Origin: Mytilinidion resinicola
Lineage: Eukaryota; Ascomycota; Dothideomycetes; Mytilinidiales; Mytilinidiaceae
DNA: 64,000 nucleotides
Direction: 5' to 3'
Assembly: GCF_010093595.1 (NCBI RefSeq)
Contig: NW_022985451.1
Coordinates: forward strand, 813,613 to 877,612
The notes beneath the pieces were generated by a model that did no database searches, was not told the origin of the DNA, and saw only the letters and a list, made by a program, of their open reading frames with translations. Each line of letters begins with the position of its first letter. The first letter of the stretch is position 1. The position numbers and the translations under genes were made by a program. This document shows positions 1 through 11,644 of this stretch, piece by piece.

Positions 1-1044
1 ACGTCTTACGTGATGGCATTTGCCGGTCCATCCGGACATGGGAAGACCGAGCTGGCGAAACAAATGGGATCTCTCCTGTCCGTTGAGACGACACTCATTG
101 ATACAGCCTAGATGAGAGGGGACTGGGACCTGTTTGGAACTCGAAACGGTTACATTGGCTCAGAAGGAGGATCATCTCTCAACAACTTCCTTGCTAGCAA
201 CAGTGGGCAGAGAAGCGTAGTGTTCTTGGACGAGTTTGACAAAACTGCACAAGAAGTTCGTACTTCGCTCCTTACGGTCTGCGAATCAGGTAAGTCTCTC
301 GCACTAGATCTTTTAGGTCTAACTTTCAATACTAATCCTAACAGGCAAGTACGAGGATAGGCGCCACAACACCGCTATCGACTGCTCTAGAACAATCTGG
401 ATTATGGCGACCAACCTCGGAAAATCCCTCATCGAAACGTTCTACGCGAAGAAAATGGACAACAAATCCGACGAAGAGCGCGACAAGGTTCCCATAAAAC
501 CTCTGCAAGACGATCTGAAGAAACTCTTCAGCAAACATTGGAAGGTACGTCGTTACTCTGGAGCGCAGTACGTGAATAGCAAAAGTAGCCTGCTTACAGT
601 TATTAGCCTGCTCTTGCGAGCCGAATAAAATTGATCGTCCCATTCTTTCCCTTCAGCCGGGGCGAAGCCGCAGTGGTAACACATAAGTTCTTCTTGGATT
701 TGTTCGATCAAGTCAAAAAACCAGTCGTGATACGGCCCGGGCAACACCACTGGGTAGGACATTGCCATTTGACTGGGAAAGGTACAGAAATCTGCGAGTA
801 CATCGCTAAAGAAGAGTATGAGTGGGCATTCGGCGCCCGAGTGCTAAACGATGCGGTCATCGCTATTGCGAACGATCTTTTCATCTCATACACCAGAGTC
901 GATCGAGATGAAGAGATTACCGAAGAGACGAACAACGGGCCTTTGCAGAGGTTCGATGTCCAACTCCGCCCTACGTCGGATGGCAATTCGGAGGCTATCG
1001 TGCTGCACAAGGGACATACCGTGTTGCCAGTGGAATGGAAGTAG
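1..1044 (+). pseudogene. AAA+ ATPase, ClpA/ClpB-like C-terminal half, interrupted by a TAG
   Basis: The frame runs in from beyond the window edge. Exons are <1-289, 345-544 and 607-1044; both introns have GT-AG ends and a CTAAC-like branch site. The protein shows a Walker A motif (GPSGHGKTEL, bases about 25-54), a Walker B-like box (VVFLDEFDKT) and a sensor-1-like IWIMATN, followed by the arginine-containing ASRIKLIVPFFPFS stretch and a lid region. This is the order of a second Clp/Hsp100-type AAA+ module, as in the large fungal Clp-like ATPases whose substrates are mostly unknown. In-frame TAG at 109-111 falls between LIDTA and MRGDWDLFG, where relatives keep a polar residue (Gln or Glu), so a CAG-to-TAG change is the simplest explanation. 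No credible intron removes it. Everything downstream is otherwise intact, so the lesion is either recent, an assembly error or recoded. The 5' end cannot be judged. Confidence 0.75.
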
Positions 1045-2940
1045 ACTGGGATTCAAGAAGCTGAGATGGGCGGCGGGGACGTCGGACTGTCTGTGGATTA
1101 GCTATTATGGTACAAAGTAGTGTAGAACTATATTTTTTTCTCCCTCATTTTCGATGACCCGTCTACCACGCCGTTACTTTGTCCCTCGCTCTTTTATCCG
1201 AAAGCTTTAAGCCGAACTTTATTCGATGCTGACTAGTTCCTATATCTTTCTCTTCCTGTATTATTTCGCTCAATAGCAATAAGCAAAGGAGCATTGATAT
1301 ACTAAAGAATACTCCAGAAGACTCTAGAAGTGTTCTAATGCCTTAATATCCCACTAAACAGCCCATTGCCTAGATCCGTCTAACACGATCCATCACTCCC
1401 GCTTGCAAACCACCTGAACCACCCGACCAACACGTGCCCGATCACACGCGCCAAGCTTTCTAATTTCCATTTGGTATAAAAGCCCGCCTCCTCCGTGAAC
1501 CATTTCTTTTCCTCATGGTGCGAGCATGGCGGGTATGTAACACGTAGATGATGAAAAATTCATGGTCTGCGTGGGAGTCATGCAACAATCATCACCACCT
1601 TCTGACGGCTGGGCTGGGCTTGCGGTGAAGGCAATACCCCCGGACATTGAGGCCGATGGTTCGCGGGTATTGGGTGGAGGATCAAAACCTTACGGGCCCT
1701 GGGACCATATGGTTCGCCGTATCTCTGGGACTCGGAGAACCGCAAAAATGATGATGTTGACCACCCTCCCTTCAAACTTGGCATCCTTATCAATCGTACC
1801 ACAATGGCATCCACTAGCGCCTTCTCCAGCTCACAGCCAGTATCTTCAATCTTCCCAGCTGAATGCTATCACCGCATCCACTCTTCTACCCCCTCCATTC
1901 TGCCATTCTGCGTGCGCAGTTGATTCAACACCACCCACCAACACCACATCAAAGCTCTGAATGACGGTTTTACAAGACAACGACTTCATAAAAAATGTCG
2001 AACTGGGTTGTTGATCCAACCGACACCACCACCTGCATCTTCCCCACTATCTCCGTCGACGATTTCTGCACCACCACCAGACCCATGGGACATCATGGCT
2101 GAAGTTTTTGCAGGACCACCGCCACCATTGGAGTTTGCTGCTCTTGTTTTACTCAAACACATGGAAATCTGCCATCACATTTGTTGAAACCGCTTCCTCC
2201 AACTCTGCCATGAAGAAGGAATGCGCTCAAGGCGCTGCTTAAGTACGTACTTGAAAAAAGAGTTGGAGCTTGGACGCTTACTAAGATCCACGTGACCGAT
2301 CCATATTCACGTGACCTCTGCGATGCTTGGACTACTTGGGGAGTTGTTAGGAAGCTGCGAGGTTGACAACGTGGGGACCTTGACGGAAAGACTGAGCTGG
2401 TAAAGACAACAGGCAGGTTGCGAGGAGACGATGAGATTCAGAATTTAGTTTACGAAACTAATCGGCCATGACGAGACCCACCCCAGAAGAAAGCTCCCCA
2501 GTTCATCGAGCGACACGCAGAAGAAAACTCGAGGGGAAGAGACCTTGGGAATGAAATATTCCAATACATATACACTGTTTCGACAAAAGTTTACAAATAC
2601 TTCATCTCCGCTGCGTGAAAGAGTCTTACGCAACCAGAGAGCTCCTTCTGAGTTCAGGCGGGTGGCGAGTGTACACACTGTTCAAGAAAATCCTTTACAC
2701 TTCTTTCATCTTCTCAGAAGCACATCAAGAGACTTCAAACATGACACCCTATTGTATAAGAATTATGCCATAGTCCTGTGCCCACGGTCCCGTGAAGCAT
2801 AACTACTGCTTCTTATTCTGCGCGTAAATGAAGTTGGCGCCTGAGGATGTTGATTAGCTTCATGGACAAGCATGAGAAACAAAAGAAACCGCAACCACAA
2901 CAACAATCGAAACCGATCTCCTCCCCATCGCCTACTTTCA
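1045..2940. other. Intergenic, no convincing gene
   Basis: Frames here are short and lack conserved composition. The longest (1562-1960, plus) is a Ser/Pro-rich frame without splice support. Two CACGTGA E-box-like motifs lie 19 bp apart at 2289-2295 and 2308-2314. I see no other structure. Confidence 0.6.
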
Positions 2941-4176
2941 CTAGTAGCGATTTCCCTTGACATCGACGACTGGCTCTATGGACCGGGCCTCTGATACCAC
3001 CTCAAATTCCTTGGTGCTAAAAACCTCCGAAGTTTGTGACATCGTTGAGGCATTCAATCTGGCTGCTAGGAGGTGGTTTAGGTCATTCGCCTCCTTCCAC
3101 CCGTCCACAGCCGTGCGCAACAATTTCCTTATCTTTGGCTGCTCGGACAATTCCCAACTTATCATCTTCGAGGTCACCATGCCCGTCAACCCACTCAACG
3201 TGATCTCGAAAATCAGCTGTAGAGTGGGCCAATAGCGTCCGTCCCACGCCACACACACAAGCAGGCCCATCTTGAACAGTATTAAGACGTAGCAGACCGA
3301 GACCTTGTCCCACTTTAACCAATAAAAAAAAGTACACTGACCGATAGTGATAAGTCCATTCAGCTCTGACCACCAGGCAGCGCCGAATCCCTGTATACCG
3401 CTTCCCCAATGCTTGCGGTCACTCGGCTTGGTGAGGTTCAGTGGTTCCGTAGTTCCGTTCTTCGGTGCGAAGACGAGGAAGACGTAACGGTGTTTCCCGG
3501 TCTTGGGTGGAGGTCCGGGCGCTTTGTACGGCATGATGGTTTCGGTCTTGTTGGCAGTCTGCAAGCCTCAGCTATGGTGTATGGAGAAAAGAGAAGAACA
3601 TACCACAGCAACGATCCAATGGCAAATCTCGCTCCACTCTGGATTGTCCCTCGACGGCGCATCTGGATCCGTAAGGGCAACGACATACGTCGTATTCTTC
3701 TTACCTCCCAAGTTCAGCACATCCAGGAGGGTAGAGCCATTTCCACTCTTTAGGGTGATCGTCGGTTCGTCTTGCACGTGCTTGACCTTGAGGGTATTGC
3801 CCAACTCGGCGTCCTTCTTGGGCCAGGAGACGTCAAGGGTGAGGATAGGCGAGAAGTCGTCAATGACTGAACATTTAGGTTAGCTAGGTTTGAGCGTCGT
3901 AGGAAGAAGGATGAGTGAGACGTACCCGTGGGGATGATCTCGGCTTCCTTGAGGCTGTCCATTCGTTAGCGTGATACGGAGATGAGATGGAAGCTTGAGG
4001 CTTGAAGGAAAGAGACGAGGGGAAGTGTGGGCGACGTCTTACGCATCTCGCACACTCGAAAGGCTCCCATCAATCTCCTCCTTCAGTGGCTGTTGATCGG
4101 TTGGCAATGCATGACTGAATGTCGACAGCTGAAGCAGCTGCACGAAGAGGAGGCCGAAAGAGAGGTAGCGGAGCAT
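2941..4176 (-). CDS. Secreted phosphatidylethanolamine-binding protein (TFS1/PEBP family)
   Basis: Exons (minus strand) 4176-4043, 3954-3926, 3866-3604 and 3558-2941 join in phase. The start ATG opens a hydrophobic signal peptide of about 23 residues ending near SHA. The mature part carries the PEBP signatures TDPDAPSR with WSEICHWIV (anion-binding pocket), then YKAPGPPPKTGKHRYVFLVF and the RKHWGSGIQGF helix ending in TFFY, the usual last strand of the fold. PEBPs bind phospholipid head groups; the yeast relative Tfs1 inhibits carboxypeptidase Y. A signal peptide suggests secretion or the vacuolar lumen. The family normally stops soon after the TFFY strand, but here the frame stays open for about 130 further codons, including a hydrophobic stretch, down to TAG at 2941. 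I cannot tell whether that tail is real or whether an intron near 3340 is missed, so the 3' end is uncertain. The core is secure. Confidence 0.75.
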
Positions 4177-4702
4177 CGTCGATGACGCTGAACGTTAGGG
4201 AGTCGACTATAGCGTTAGAAGAAAGTTCGCTCGCCAATTGAGGCGCAACGATGGTGCTGTGTTTAGTTGGTGAAGTTGGTGAGGTCAAAACAAAGCCATC
4301 GGATTCCGAAATGCCATGTTGTGAAGTGCATCGTCCCTCCCCGCAATCATCATTTCGTCATCTGCAGATCATCCCTGCCTACAATTGTTGTACAGCATAA
4401 CAGCACTTGTTGCACATTTCAATATACAGCAAAATACACACGTTTCTCTCATTCAACCTCATTCCCACCGTCTATGTTACAACCCTCAACTAGAAATGAG
4501 CCGCGAATTAACGCCCTGACCCTCCTACCCCATCTCCAGGGCGGGCCAGAAGAGCAGAAAAAAGCCGGTGACAGAAGTCGCAGCAGCCATAGCGACCGCC
4601 TCCAACGCCAGCAGGAGGACCCAAGTGGAATGATGATGACTATGCACAATATGATCCTACAGTGAAAATACACATCCTTTCCTTTCCAGATGAGCGCTCC
4701 AC
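4177..4702. other. Spacer between the DNM1 3' end and the PEBP start
   Basis: The span holds the promoter side of the PEBP gene and the downstream region of DNM1. Frames running through it are extensions of neighbouring exons. No separate feature is seen. Confidence 0.5.
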
Positions 4703-7301
4703 CTATAGCACCTCGCCGACAATCTTTGCGGCCTCTTTGTACGTTTTGAGGAGCTTCTCGCACTTCTCGCGCTCCGCTTTGATGGTGTCGTCCTCGTAGA
4801 GAAGTTCTTGGAAGAGGTCTTCCTTGTAAAGCTCGCTGACGAGGCGGTTCTGGACGACATCTTTGGAGTGGTTGACGAGGAGGTGCATGACGGCTTTCGG
4901 GACTTGGTCGGCGATAGTCTCGCGGACGATGTTGAAATAGGATGAGATGAGGCGGCGGATGAGTTCGGTTTCGAGGGCCTCCCGCTCGGTGAGGGCAGGT
5001 GGTGCGTCTTCTTGAGGCTGTGATGGGACTGTTAGTTTCAAATATAATCGATCGCGACACTAAGTAACTTACGAAAGGATTGTCATAATCTCGTGATGAT
5101 AAGTCGTACTGATCTGGCACCATCTCTAGGATATGCTTATCCGGTGCACGAGTATCACCTCTACGGAAACTCGCCGAGATGCTTGGTTCGACGTTGGAGC
5201 TAACAGATCGGCTCACCGGACGATCGGAAGACGACATTTGCGGTGGTGCGCTTGATGGCATCTGACCCTCTTTACCGAAGAAGTAGTTCAAGAAGCTGTC
5301 TTTAGTACCTCCCTGCTGCTGACCGAATGTCGGAGAGCGTGAATGAGCTCCGTTGAGTTGACCTGCAATACCGTAAGACCCGTTCACAAGACGGCCAACT
5401 GCTGGAGACATACTCCTGCTGGCTTTGGGGTTGTGACCGCGAATAGGAATTCCGGCTTTCTTCTCTGCAACACCCTCTTCCCCATCTTCCTCTTGTGGGC
5501 CATCGATGCCATTTACGCCGTTCAGTTCCTTCATCCGTCTCATTTCTCGCCTCTTCCTTTCCTCGGCTGCTGCTATTTGCTTTTCACGCTCCTGCTTGTC
5601 GTTGATCACGGACGACATGGCAGCGGCGGCTCCTAGGAAGTTGGGGTGGTTCGTGTTGATATATGCGCGCTGGATATCAATGAGAGACGCAACATACGAC
5701 GCTGATGGCCCGAGTTGCTCGCGAAGAAGGTCGGATACAACTTCAATCAGCTTTCCTTGGAGTCTAGGGTATCGGCTAAGTTCGGTAGATCCGCAAGTGT
5801 GGCAGATCTTGATTAGTTCTTCGTATACAAGCTCCACACATCGCTGACTCGGGATCTCTAAAAGTTTGATCTGTGGTTTCACAAGCAGGTCAAAGGCCAG
5901 CTCAGGCACAAACAAGCTTGGCCTAGGTCCGGTTGAGTTCCGAATTGCTGTCCGGATATCGAGTACGGAGAGGTTTGTTGTAGGATCAATAGTTTCCAAA
6001 GAGTTGCCAAACACTGAGTTGAAAATATAGTATATCCTCGCACCCCCACATAATTCCTTTGTCGAGATTTCTGCTGATGTCCCGTCGATTGAGGAGATGA
6101 AGGAGGATGCGAAGCGGGTCATGAGCTGAAGGATAAGGGAGCCACGATGTTCCTTTCCGGTAAACGCAACATCTCCGTAGCTGGCCAATTCTTGTTGCGT
6201 TTGGCCCATCAAAGTGTTCAAGCGAGCCTTGATATCCGGTAGTCGATCCCGAATGTGGGTCATGAGAGTAGTATTAAGACTCTTCGCTAGGAATTGTGTT
6301 CCGCATCGATTGGCCATGTTCCTGTACGCGGGGTGATGCCTGAAAAAGTCACGTTCTGCTCCTAAAGCCTCTGCCAATGATTTGTTGCCCTGGATGTCCT
6401 GCTGAGACCGGTTCACTACTCCAATGAAACCCAGCTTCAACGGGTATACGCGTCCTGACAGAATGTCCAGTGCGTTTGTTCCGTGGTCCATGAGATCAAT
6501 TTTCGTAAGGACGCCGATCGTTCTCCTGCCCATGGGATCCACATGCCGGGCGAGCTTGAGTGCTTCCGAGTTGACGATGTCGACATTCGCAGGTGACACT
6601 GCCAAAATTATACTGTTGGGTTTAGCGATATACTCGGAGATGAGGTTTCGGGTCTGTTTCTCGATGTCTGATGGCTGATCGCCGATGGGGACCTAGGAAA
6701 GGGTTGTTAGCATCGCTTAGAAATTTTGCACATGCTGCGGCAACAAACTTTTGTCAGACCAGGCAGATCCACCAGCGTCAAACTGAGGACGTGAGGAGAG
6801 TAGATTTTTAGGTTTATGGGTTGTCGGTTGATGCCCTTGTTGTTCCCTGCTATTCGCGCTGTCTCGTTTTCGATCTCCCGCTTGACCTCGGAAAAGTCGT
6901 AGAATCGGCGGCCGGATACGTGATGGAATTCTGCCCATTCTTGCTGGCCCGCAACGCTGGCTGGAGTATGGGGTATGTGGACTTCATCCTCCTCTGGCTT
7001 GTCATCGCGCTCGCTGGGTACGTTGATGAGTTGAAGGATGAGTGGCCGCCGCGTAACGATGCCGCTTCCACGAGGTAGAAAGTCTCTGCCAACGATGTTC
7101 TCAAGCACTGAAGACTTTCCGGACGACTGCGATCCGACAACGACCTGTAATAGACTGTCAGTATAGGCGCGGCATTCCCGACACTGGCTGCGCGGGCCCT
7201 ACAATTTGCGGCAAGTCCAAGGAGTCGTTTCCGATGGTGTTGAAGACCAAGTCTTGCAACTTGTTCACTATGCCGAGCAGGTCTTCGCCCAGCGCTGCCA
7301 T
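4703..7301 (-). CDS. DNM1: Dynamin-related GTPase Dnm1, mitochondrial and peroxisomal fission
   Basis: Exons 7301-7203, 7144-6749, 6692-5073 and 5017-4703 give 809 residues, the usual size for fungal Dnm1 and about 100 longer than Vps1. GTPase motifs are GSQSSGKS (G1, residues 37-44), DLPGL (G3, about 159-163) and TKID (G4, about 228-231). The middle/stalk region follows. A low-complexity insert rich in Ser, Pro and Gln lies at roughly residues 530-700. The GTPase effector domain occupies the last exon ([19 protein letters not shown] onward). The N-terminus, with [21 protein letters not shown] and [17 protein letters not shown], matches the Dnm1 rather than the Vps1 type. The protein polymerises around mitochondria and peroxisomes, recruited through Fis1 and adaptor proteins, and constricts them by GTP hydrolysis. 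The start ATG is the first in frame. The first splice boundary falls just before the P-loop. No lesion seen. Confidence 0.95.
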
Positions 7302-7954
7302 TTTGATGATGGTGGATGTCGAAATAGTGGCCGACTCCTGATAGCTGGGACTCTCAACCGCGTAAACAAGGCCGGGGCAAGGAGGCAAACGAAGCCTCCG
7401 AGTGAAGTGGCAAAGGGCAGTATCTGAGAGAGGAGGGCGGTGCCGGTATGACGTTGAGCACACCGTGCGGTGAACGTCAATGCCACGAGGAGGTATATGG
7501 GTGAGTCTTGTGGTTGTTCCTGGTGACGACGATTCCAACTCTTTGAGAGCGCGCTAGCCAAAACGGGTTATTAGAAATTTATGCCGAGAAGAGGCGCAAC
7601 CCGGAAACCTTTATCTATTCTTCTCTAGGGCACATCTTGAGAACGTAGCTGTTTAAGATGGTCGAGATGTAGGATACCTGTTGCTGAGACTTGCTGTTCG
7701 CCAGTATTTTGAAGACTACCTTCACGTGGAGAGTCTCAGCCAATCAAAGGACAAAGAGCACCGGGAGAGTTCTCCGCACTGAGGTGTGTGAAAGGTCACC
7801 CAATTTGGTCAAATATGGGTGCTGTACTGTTACTGGCTGCAATTTTGTGAAGATAGATTGAAATACATAAATTGTGTTCTGATATATCAGATTACACTAA
7901 AGCCCTCCAGTCCCGTACCAACCAAACGCTATCAAATCGATGTAGACCAATACC
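7302..7954. other. Intergenic, DNM1 promoter and leader
   Basis: Several overlapping short frames cover 7311-7560 on the minus strand, upstream of the DNM1 ATG. None has recognisable content; this is most likely the 5' leader and promoter. CCAAT-box sequences (ATTGG on the plus strand) occur on the DNM1 side. Confidence 0.4.
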
Positions 7955-8824
7955 TCAGCTACCTAACTTCGACGGTAGCCTCGTCACATCTACCCCCGTC
8001 TTCTCGGCGACATCCCAGATCGCGTCGACGACTCTCTCCACATCCTTGCTCTTGATCGGTATCCGGTGATTGCCATCCCATTCCACTAATGTTGCCGTCC
8101 CAGGCGCACAGTACTGTTCCAGCAGTCTCCGATGTAGATGTAGTCCCTCATCCGCCAATCCATGCACATGTACCGTCGGTGTCTTCAGTACCGCCTCATC
8201 GTCGACCTTACCCACAAACTCAAATCCCTCACTGATTTCATCGGCCGCCACGAGTGCCTTGCTCGAAAGCAATTCAGGCTGCCCCGGGCATAAATTCGAC
8301 AGCGGAGCCCGTCCCGCCATGAGTATCCCAAACCGCCATCGTATGCTTGAGTCCTCTAGAAACCCAGGCGCCAGATCGTCACCCGTCTTCTGAGCCTGCC
8401 GGATCCTCGCCTCCTGCTCGAGAAGCATCGACGCAGCTAGCTTTGCTCCCTGCGAGAACCCGACCAATCCAACCCACTCCCCCGTCGCGCTCTTCGCGTC
8501 ATCTGCCGCCATCGCGTTGCGGATCGCGTAGCTTATTTCCTCAACCACGCTTTCGGCGTCGACGTCAGAATGCTCGCCCATCCAGCGCAGCCAGCGGCGG
8601 AAGGGCGCATGCGAGGTGTACACGGGGATGATGGCGGGGTGGGGATCGCAGAAGAATGGGCCGTCGGCGAAGACGAGACGGAAGGAGGGGCGGAGGTAGC
8701 GCATGAATGAGCGTGCTTGGGCTTCGAAGATGGAGGCGTTGACGCCGCCGCCGTGGAGGAAGAGGAGGCGGGGGAGGGTCAGGTCTTCTTGTAGCGGCGG
8801 TGGCGCTGCTAGATGAGGAGCCAT
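7955..8824 (-). CDS. FSH1-type serine hydrolase (alpha/beta hydrolase)
   Basis: Single exon, 289 residues, typical for the family hydrolase / FSH1 group. The fold begins with LPRLLFLHGGGVNASIF (oxyanion-hole HGGG). The nucleophile elbow is GFSQG with Ser124, the acid is probably Asp225 in VHGLAD, and the base His253 in DGNHRIP, so the catalytic triad is complete. Relatives are small cytosolic esterases or thioesterases: yeast Fsh1-3, and LovG-like enzymes that release polyketides. There is no polyketide synthase in this window, so a housekeeping esterase role is more likely, though the substrate is unknown. The ATG at 8824 precedes the first strand by about 17 residues, which is normal. Confidence 0.88.
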   Translation of the reverse strand: MAPHLAAPPPLQEDLTLPRLLFLHGGGVNASIFEAQARSFMRYLRPSFRLVFADGPFFCDPHPAIIPVYTSHAPFRRWLRWMGEHSDVDAESVVEEISYAIRNAMAADDAKSATGEWVGLVGFSQGAKLAASMLLEQEARIRQAQKTGDDLAPGFLEDSSIRWRFGILMAGRAPLSNLCPGQPELLSSKALVAADEISEGFEFVGKVDDEAVLKTPTVHVHGLADEGLHLHRRLLEQYCAPGTATLVEWDGNHRIPIKSKDVERVVDAIWDVAEKTGVDVTRLPSKLGS

Positions 8825-9641
8825 TGTCGCGGGTGAGGTTGGCAGTAGATCTGATCGAATGATGTTGTTTGATCAGAAAGGGCTCGATAGCATAGTAGTG
8901 TGTGGGATCCAGCTGGGCGATAAGTCAAGATCTTGATATTAAGAAATTAAAGTGCAAGATTGAAGAAGACAAGTGAGGATTAAGTAGAAATAAGACGGCT
9001 TCAGGTCATCCCTCGGAGTCCGAGACCATCGCCGGGTAGGGCTCGTAAGGCTGAATTAGAGCCGTGGCACAAGGCCCATTAGGCAATTGGTGTGAGACAC
9101 GATTAGGCGACACCTATAAGGCGGCCATTGAGTCTTACCCGCATAGAGGCCTCTTAAACAGGCCTTCTACAAATGTACGAATGATGCTGTGTTCACGTAG
9201 CAGATTGCGCAGGACGGATGAAGAACAGGACTCAGGACTTGTGGGGCCGCAGTCCCCTGTCTAGCGCCTTGCATTTCCCGACGTAGCGCTGACTATTCAC
9301 CCTCCACTACCTGCATCTTCACACTATAATGCTGATATGAGCAATTGGCTATACAAGATCACTCATAATCCCTTCACCATCTGGCCAGCCGTCATGCCGG
9401 ATTCACTCCGAAAGCCTTGTCAGACGGCTTGAATAGAAGTGCATTGAGACAACGTCTCTGCACGATTGGTATCTGTTTACCACCTTTTAGGCTTGTAACG
9501 AACCTCCAATGCGCCTAAAACATGTTCCGAGAACGATGTAATCAGAGTAAACAATCCTACCAAATGCCAAAAACCAGAGAATCCCTCTCTGACAATATCC
9601 CAGCAGCCAAAGCTCAAGATTGTTCCCCCAATTCACCTCCC
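8825..9641. other. Intergenic between the serine hydrolase and pyridoxal kinase
   Basis: No open frame of convincing composition and no repeat seen. Confidence 0.5.
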
Positions 9642-11285
9642 TTACGCCTCTGTACTCTTGTCCTGAGGCACAGGCAACTGCACCGCCCCTTCTCCCCCAC
9701 CCAACGCTAACTGTCTCACCCCCAACTGATCCACCTGACTCCCTGGTCCCTTATCCCCTACCCCGTCCTTTTCAACATCCACCTCGACCGCCCTCGCCTT
9801 GAACTTCTCAACGTTGGGCGGAGACACTAAATCCCCCACATTCCTCACCACCCTCACCTCTGCCGCCCGACTCAGCCTCAACCCTCTCTTCTTATGCCTG
9901 TCCTCCTCCGCCTCCTCCCCACTCCCCGCGCCCTCCAACCCTACCCTCTCATCGTACGCCTCCATCTCGACCGCGCATGCAGCCGCCGTCTTCGCGAGAA
10001 CCGCCTGCATAGAAGCTAGGACCTTGCTCGTTGCTTGAGCGAGCGGTAAGTCCGCGGCTGCGACGTCGTCGGGGGATTTCCAGGACGCGGTGTTCTGGAG
10101 GTTTGCTGCGACGATGGCTTCGCGAAGGCGGGCTACGGTGAGTGCGGCGAACATGTCGCCGGTGCCGGAGAAGTAGAGGGAGTGGGCGGGGACGTCGATG
10201 CGGAAGAGGCGGGCGGTGTGGGTGGAGGTTGCGGTAGAGCCAATTATCGTTAGAGTGTTGGGGTATTCTTCCTCTTCCTGTTCTTGTTGGGGTGAAATTT
10301 TGGATTCTGAGGTTGGCCAGGTGCTGGGATGGGACGTCGCGGCGTTACGCTCTGGTGTAGCCGTGCGAGGCGTAGGCGCTGAGGATTGCATGCGCGAAGG
10401 TGGTCGGGAGGGGAGAGTTTTGTTTGTCGCGGAGAGGACGAGGGAAGTGATGATTATGTGGGGGACTTGGTATGTGCGGTGGAGGATTTGGATTGCGGTT
10501 CCGAGAGAGGTGAGGTCGGTGATTTTGGTGTCGGAGAGGAGTCTAGTATCATTCTTTAGCACATGGAGTGAGAAATTGGTATGGAAACCTTACTCTGCTT
10601 CAAATTGATTCGGCAGTATAAGATCAGCTTCTCGCAGCAAGTTCTTATACTGCGGCACCTCGTCTTCCGGGATGTAAAGCCTCCCTTCATCACCCATCAC
10701 CGGGTCCAGAACTACACCTAGTCAACACTGCCCTCAGATTCATCGGTCCAGCGGAACAGCCTCACCCCAAAAGAACGAGCCCGGCTTTGTTCCAGCATTG
10801 AACTTCAGTTCTCTTCCAATCCTCCCCACTGTCTGCACAGCTTCGGCGCTGGGTAGGTATCCGGAGAGTAAGACATCGAAGTTGTTGAGATCTGACTGTT
10901 TCAGTCCATCGTAGAGGTCTCGTATTTGTTCGGCCGTGGTCTTGGTGCCCTTAACCTGTTTGTAGCCCGTGTGGTTACCTGTGGCCCTGCCAATCAGCCT
11001 GTTGCATTTTGTGTAGTAAGATTTCTCGTCCTCGCGTACTGTAGTTGACCGTATTTATCGCAGATACGTTGCAGCCCAAGGACATGAGGACGAACGATAC
11101 CATTTTGTTTCCGACATAGCTCAAGATTCAATTAGCCCCTAGTCGCTCTGGAGGATACAATCGCGCCTACCCGAAAACAACCTCTCAGAGTTAGCGTTTG
11201 CGGAACTCCGGAGCTTCAATGACAGCCTTACATGACTAGCAATGGCGAGAACGCGTGTCTCTGGAACCACAGGCCCGGTGGCCAT
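9642..11285 (-). CDS. Pyridoxal kinase (PdxK/Bud16 type)
   Basis: Six exons fit in phase: 11285-11232, 11181-11171, 11119-11040, 10978-10766, 10711-10594 and 10542-9642, giving 458 residues. The start reads [18 protein letters not shown], then VVFGYVGNKM, the substrate-facing segment of pyridoxal kinases, then [27 protein letters not shown] (ATP/Mg site) and [16 protein letters not shown]. The catalytic aspartate lies in [13 protein letters not shown] near the C-terminal half. The enzyme phosphorylates pyridoxal, pyridoxine and pyridoxamine to make the cofactor PLP. It is longer than yeast Bud16 (312 residues) because of a Ser/Pro/Glu-rich insertion after SLVLS and a long acidic-basic tail, as in other filamentous fungi. 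Exon 2 is only 11 nt. It is needed to keep the VVFGYVGNKM block, and both flanking introns (50 and 51 nt) have CTAAC/CTAAT branch sites, so I regard it as real. Confidence 0.9.
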
Positions 11286-11644
11286 GTCTTCAAAAGGAGG
11301 GAGAGTAACTTCAAGGAAAAATGCGCGTTGAAAGTTGCCTCACACGAGCAAGGGAGAGGGGTGTGTAAGTGTGAATCATTTTTTCCGATTACCTATCTGA
11401 AAACTAACGTCCAGGTGACGTTTGGCGGGGCAGCAAAGGCCGATCCACTCCCCGAAAACCTACGCCCAGCAGCCCCAGCAACCAACCCATGCTGCATGCC
11501 GATAGGTGATCCCATACACTAAAAGGAACTGCATTATCACAAAATCTAGACATCCCGCCGAATGACGCGCCCAATGCACCGCCGATCGTGTTCTTCGCGT
11601 GGCCGAAGCTCTCCGAGCATATTTTCTGCCCGCTCGTGGGGGAA

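Noticed and set aside
1562..1960. 132-codon plus-strand frame
   Set aside because: Random-like composition, no start context or domain, overlapped by an equally long opposite frame.
4449..5016. Continuation of the long DNM1 frame past 5073
   Set aside because: It reads the intron and the last exon in the wrong frame (His/Arg/Pro-rich); the spliced exon 5017-4703 encodes the true effector domain.
7158..7561. Minus-strand frames upstream of DNM1
   Set aside because: Cover exon 1 and the leader in wrong frames; no independent homology.
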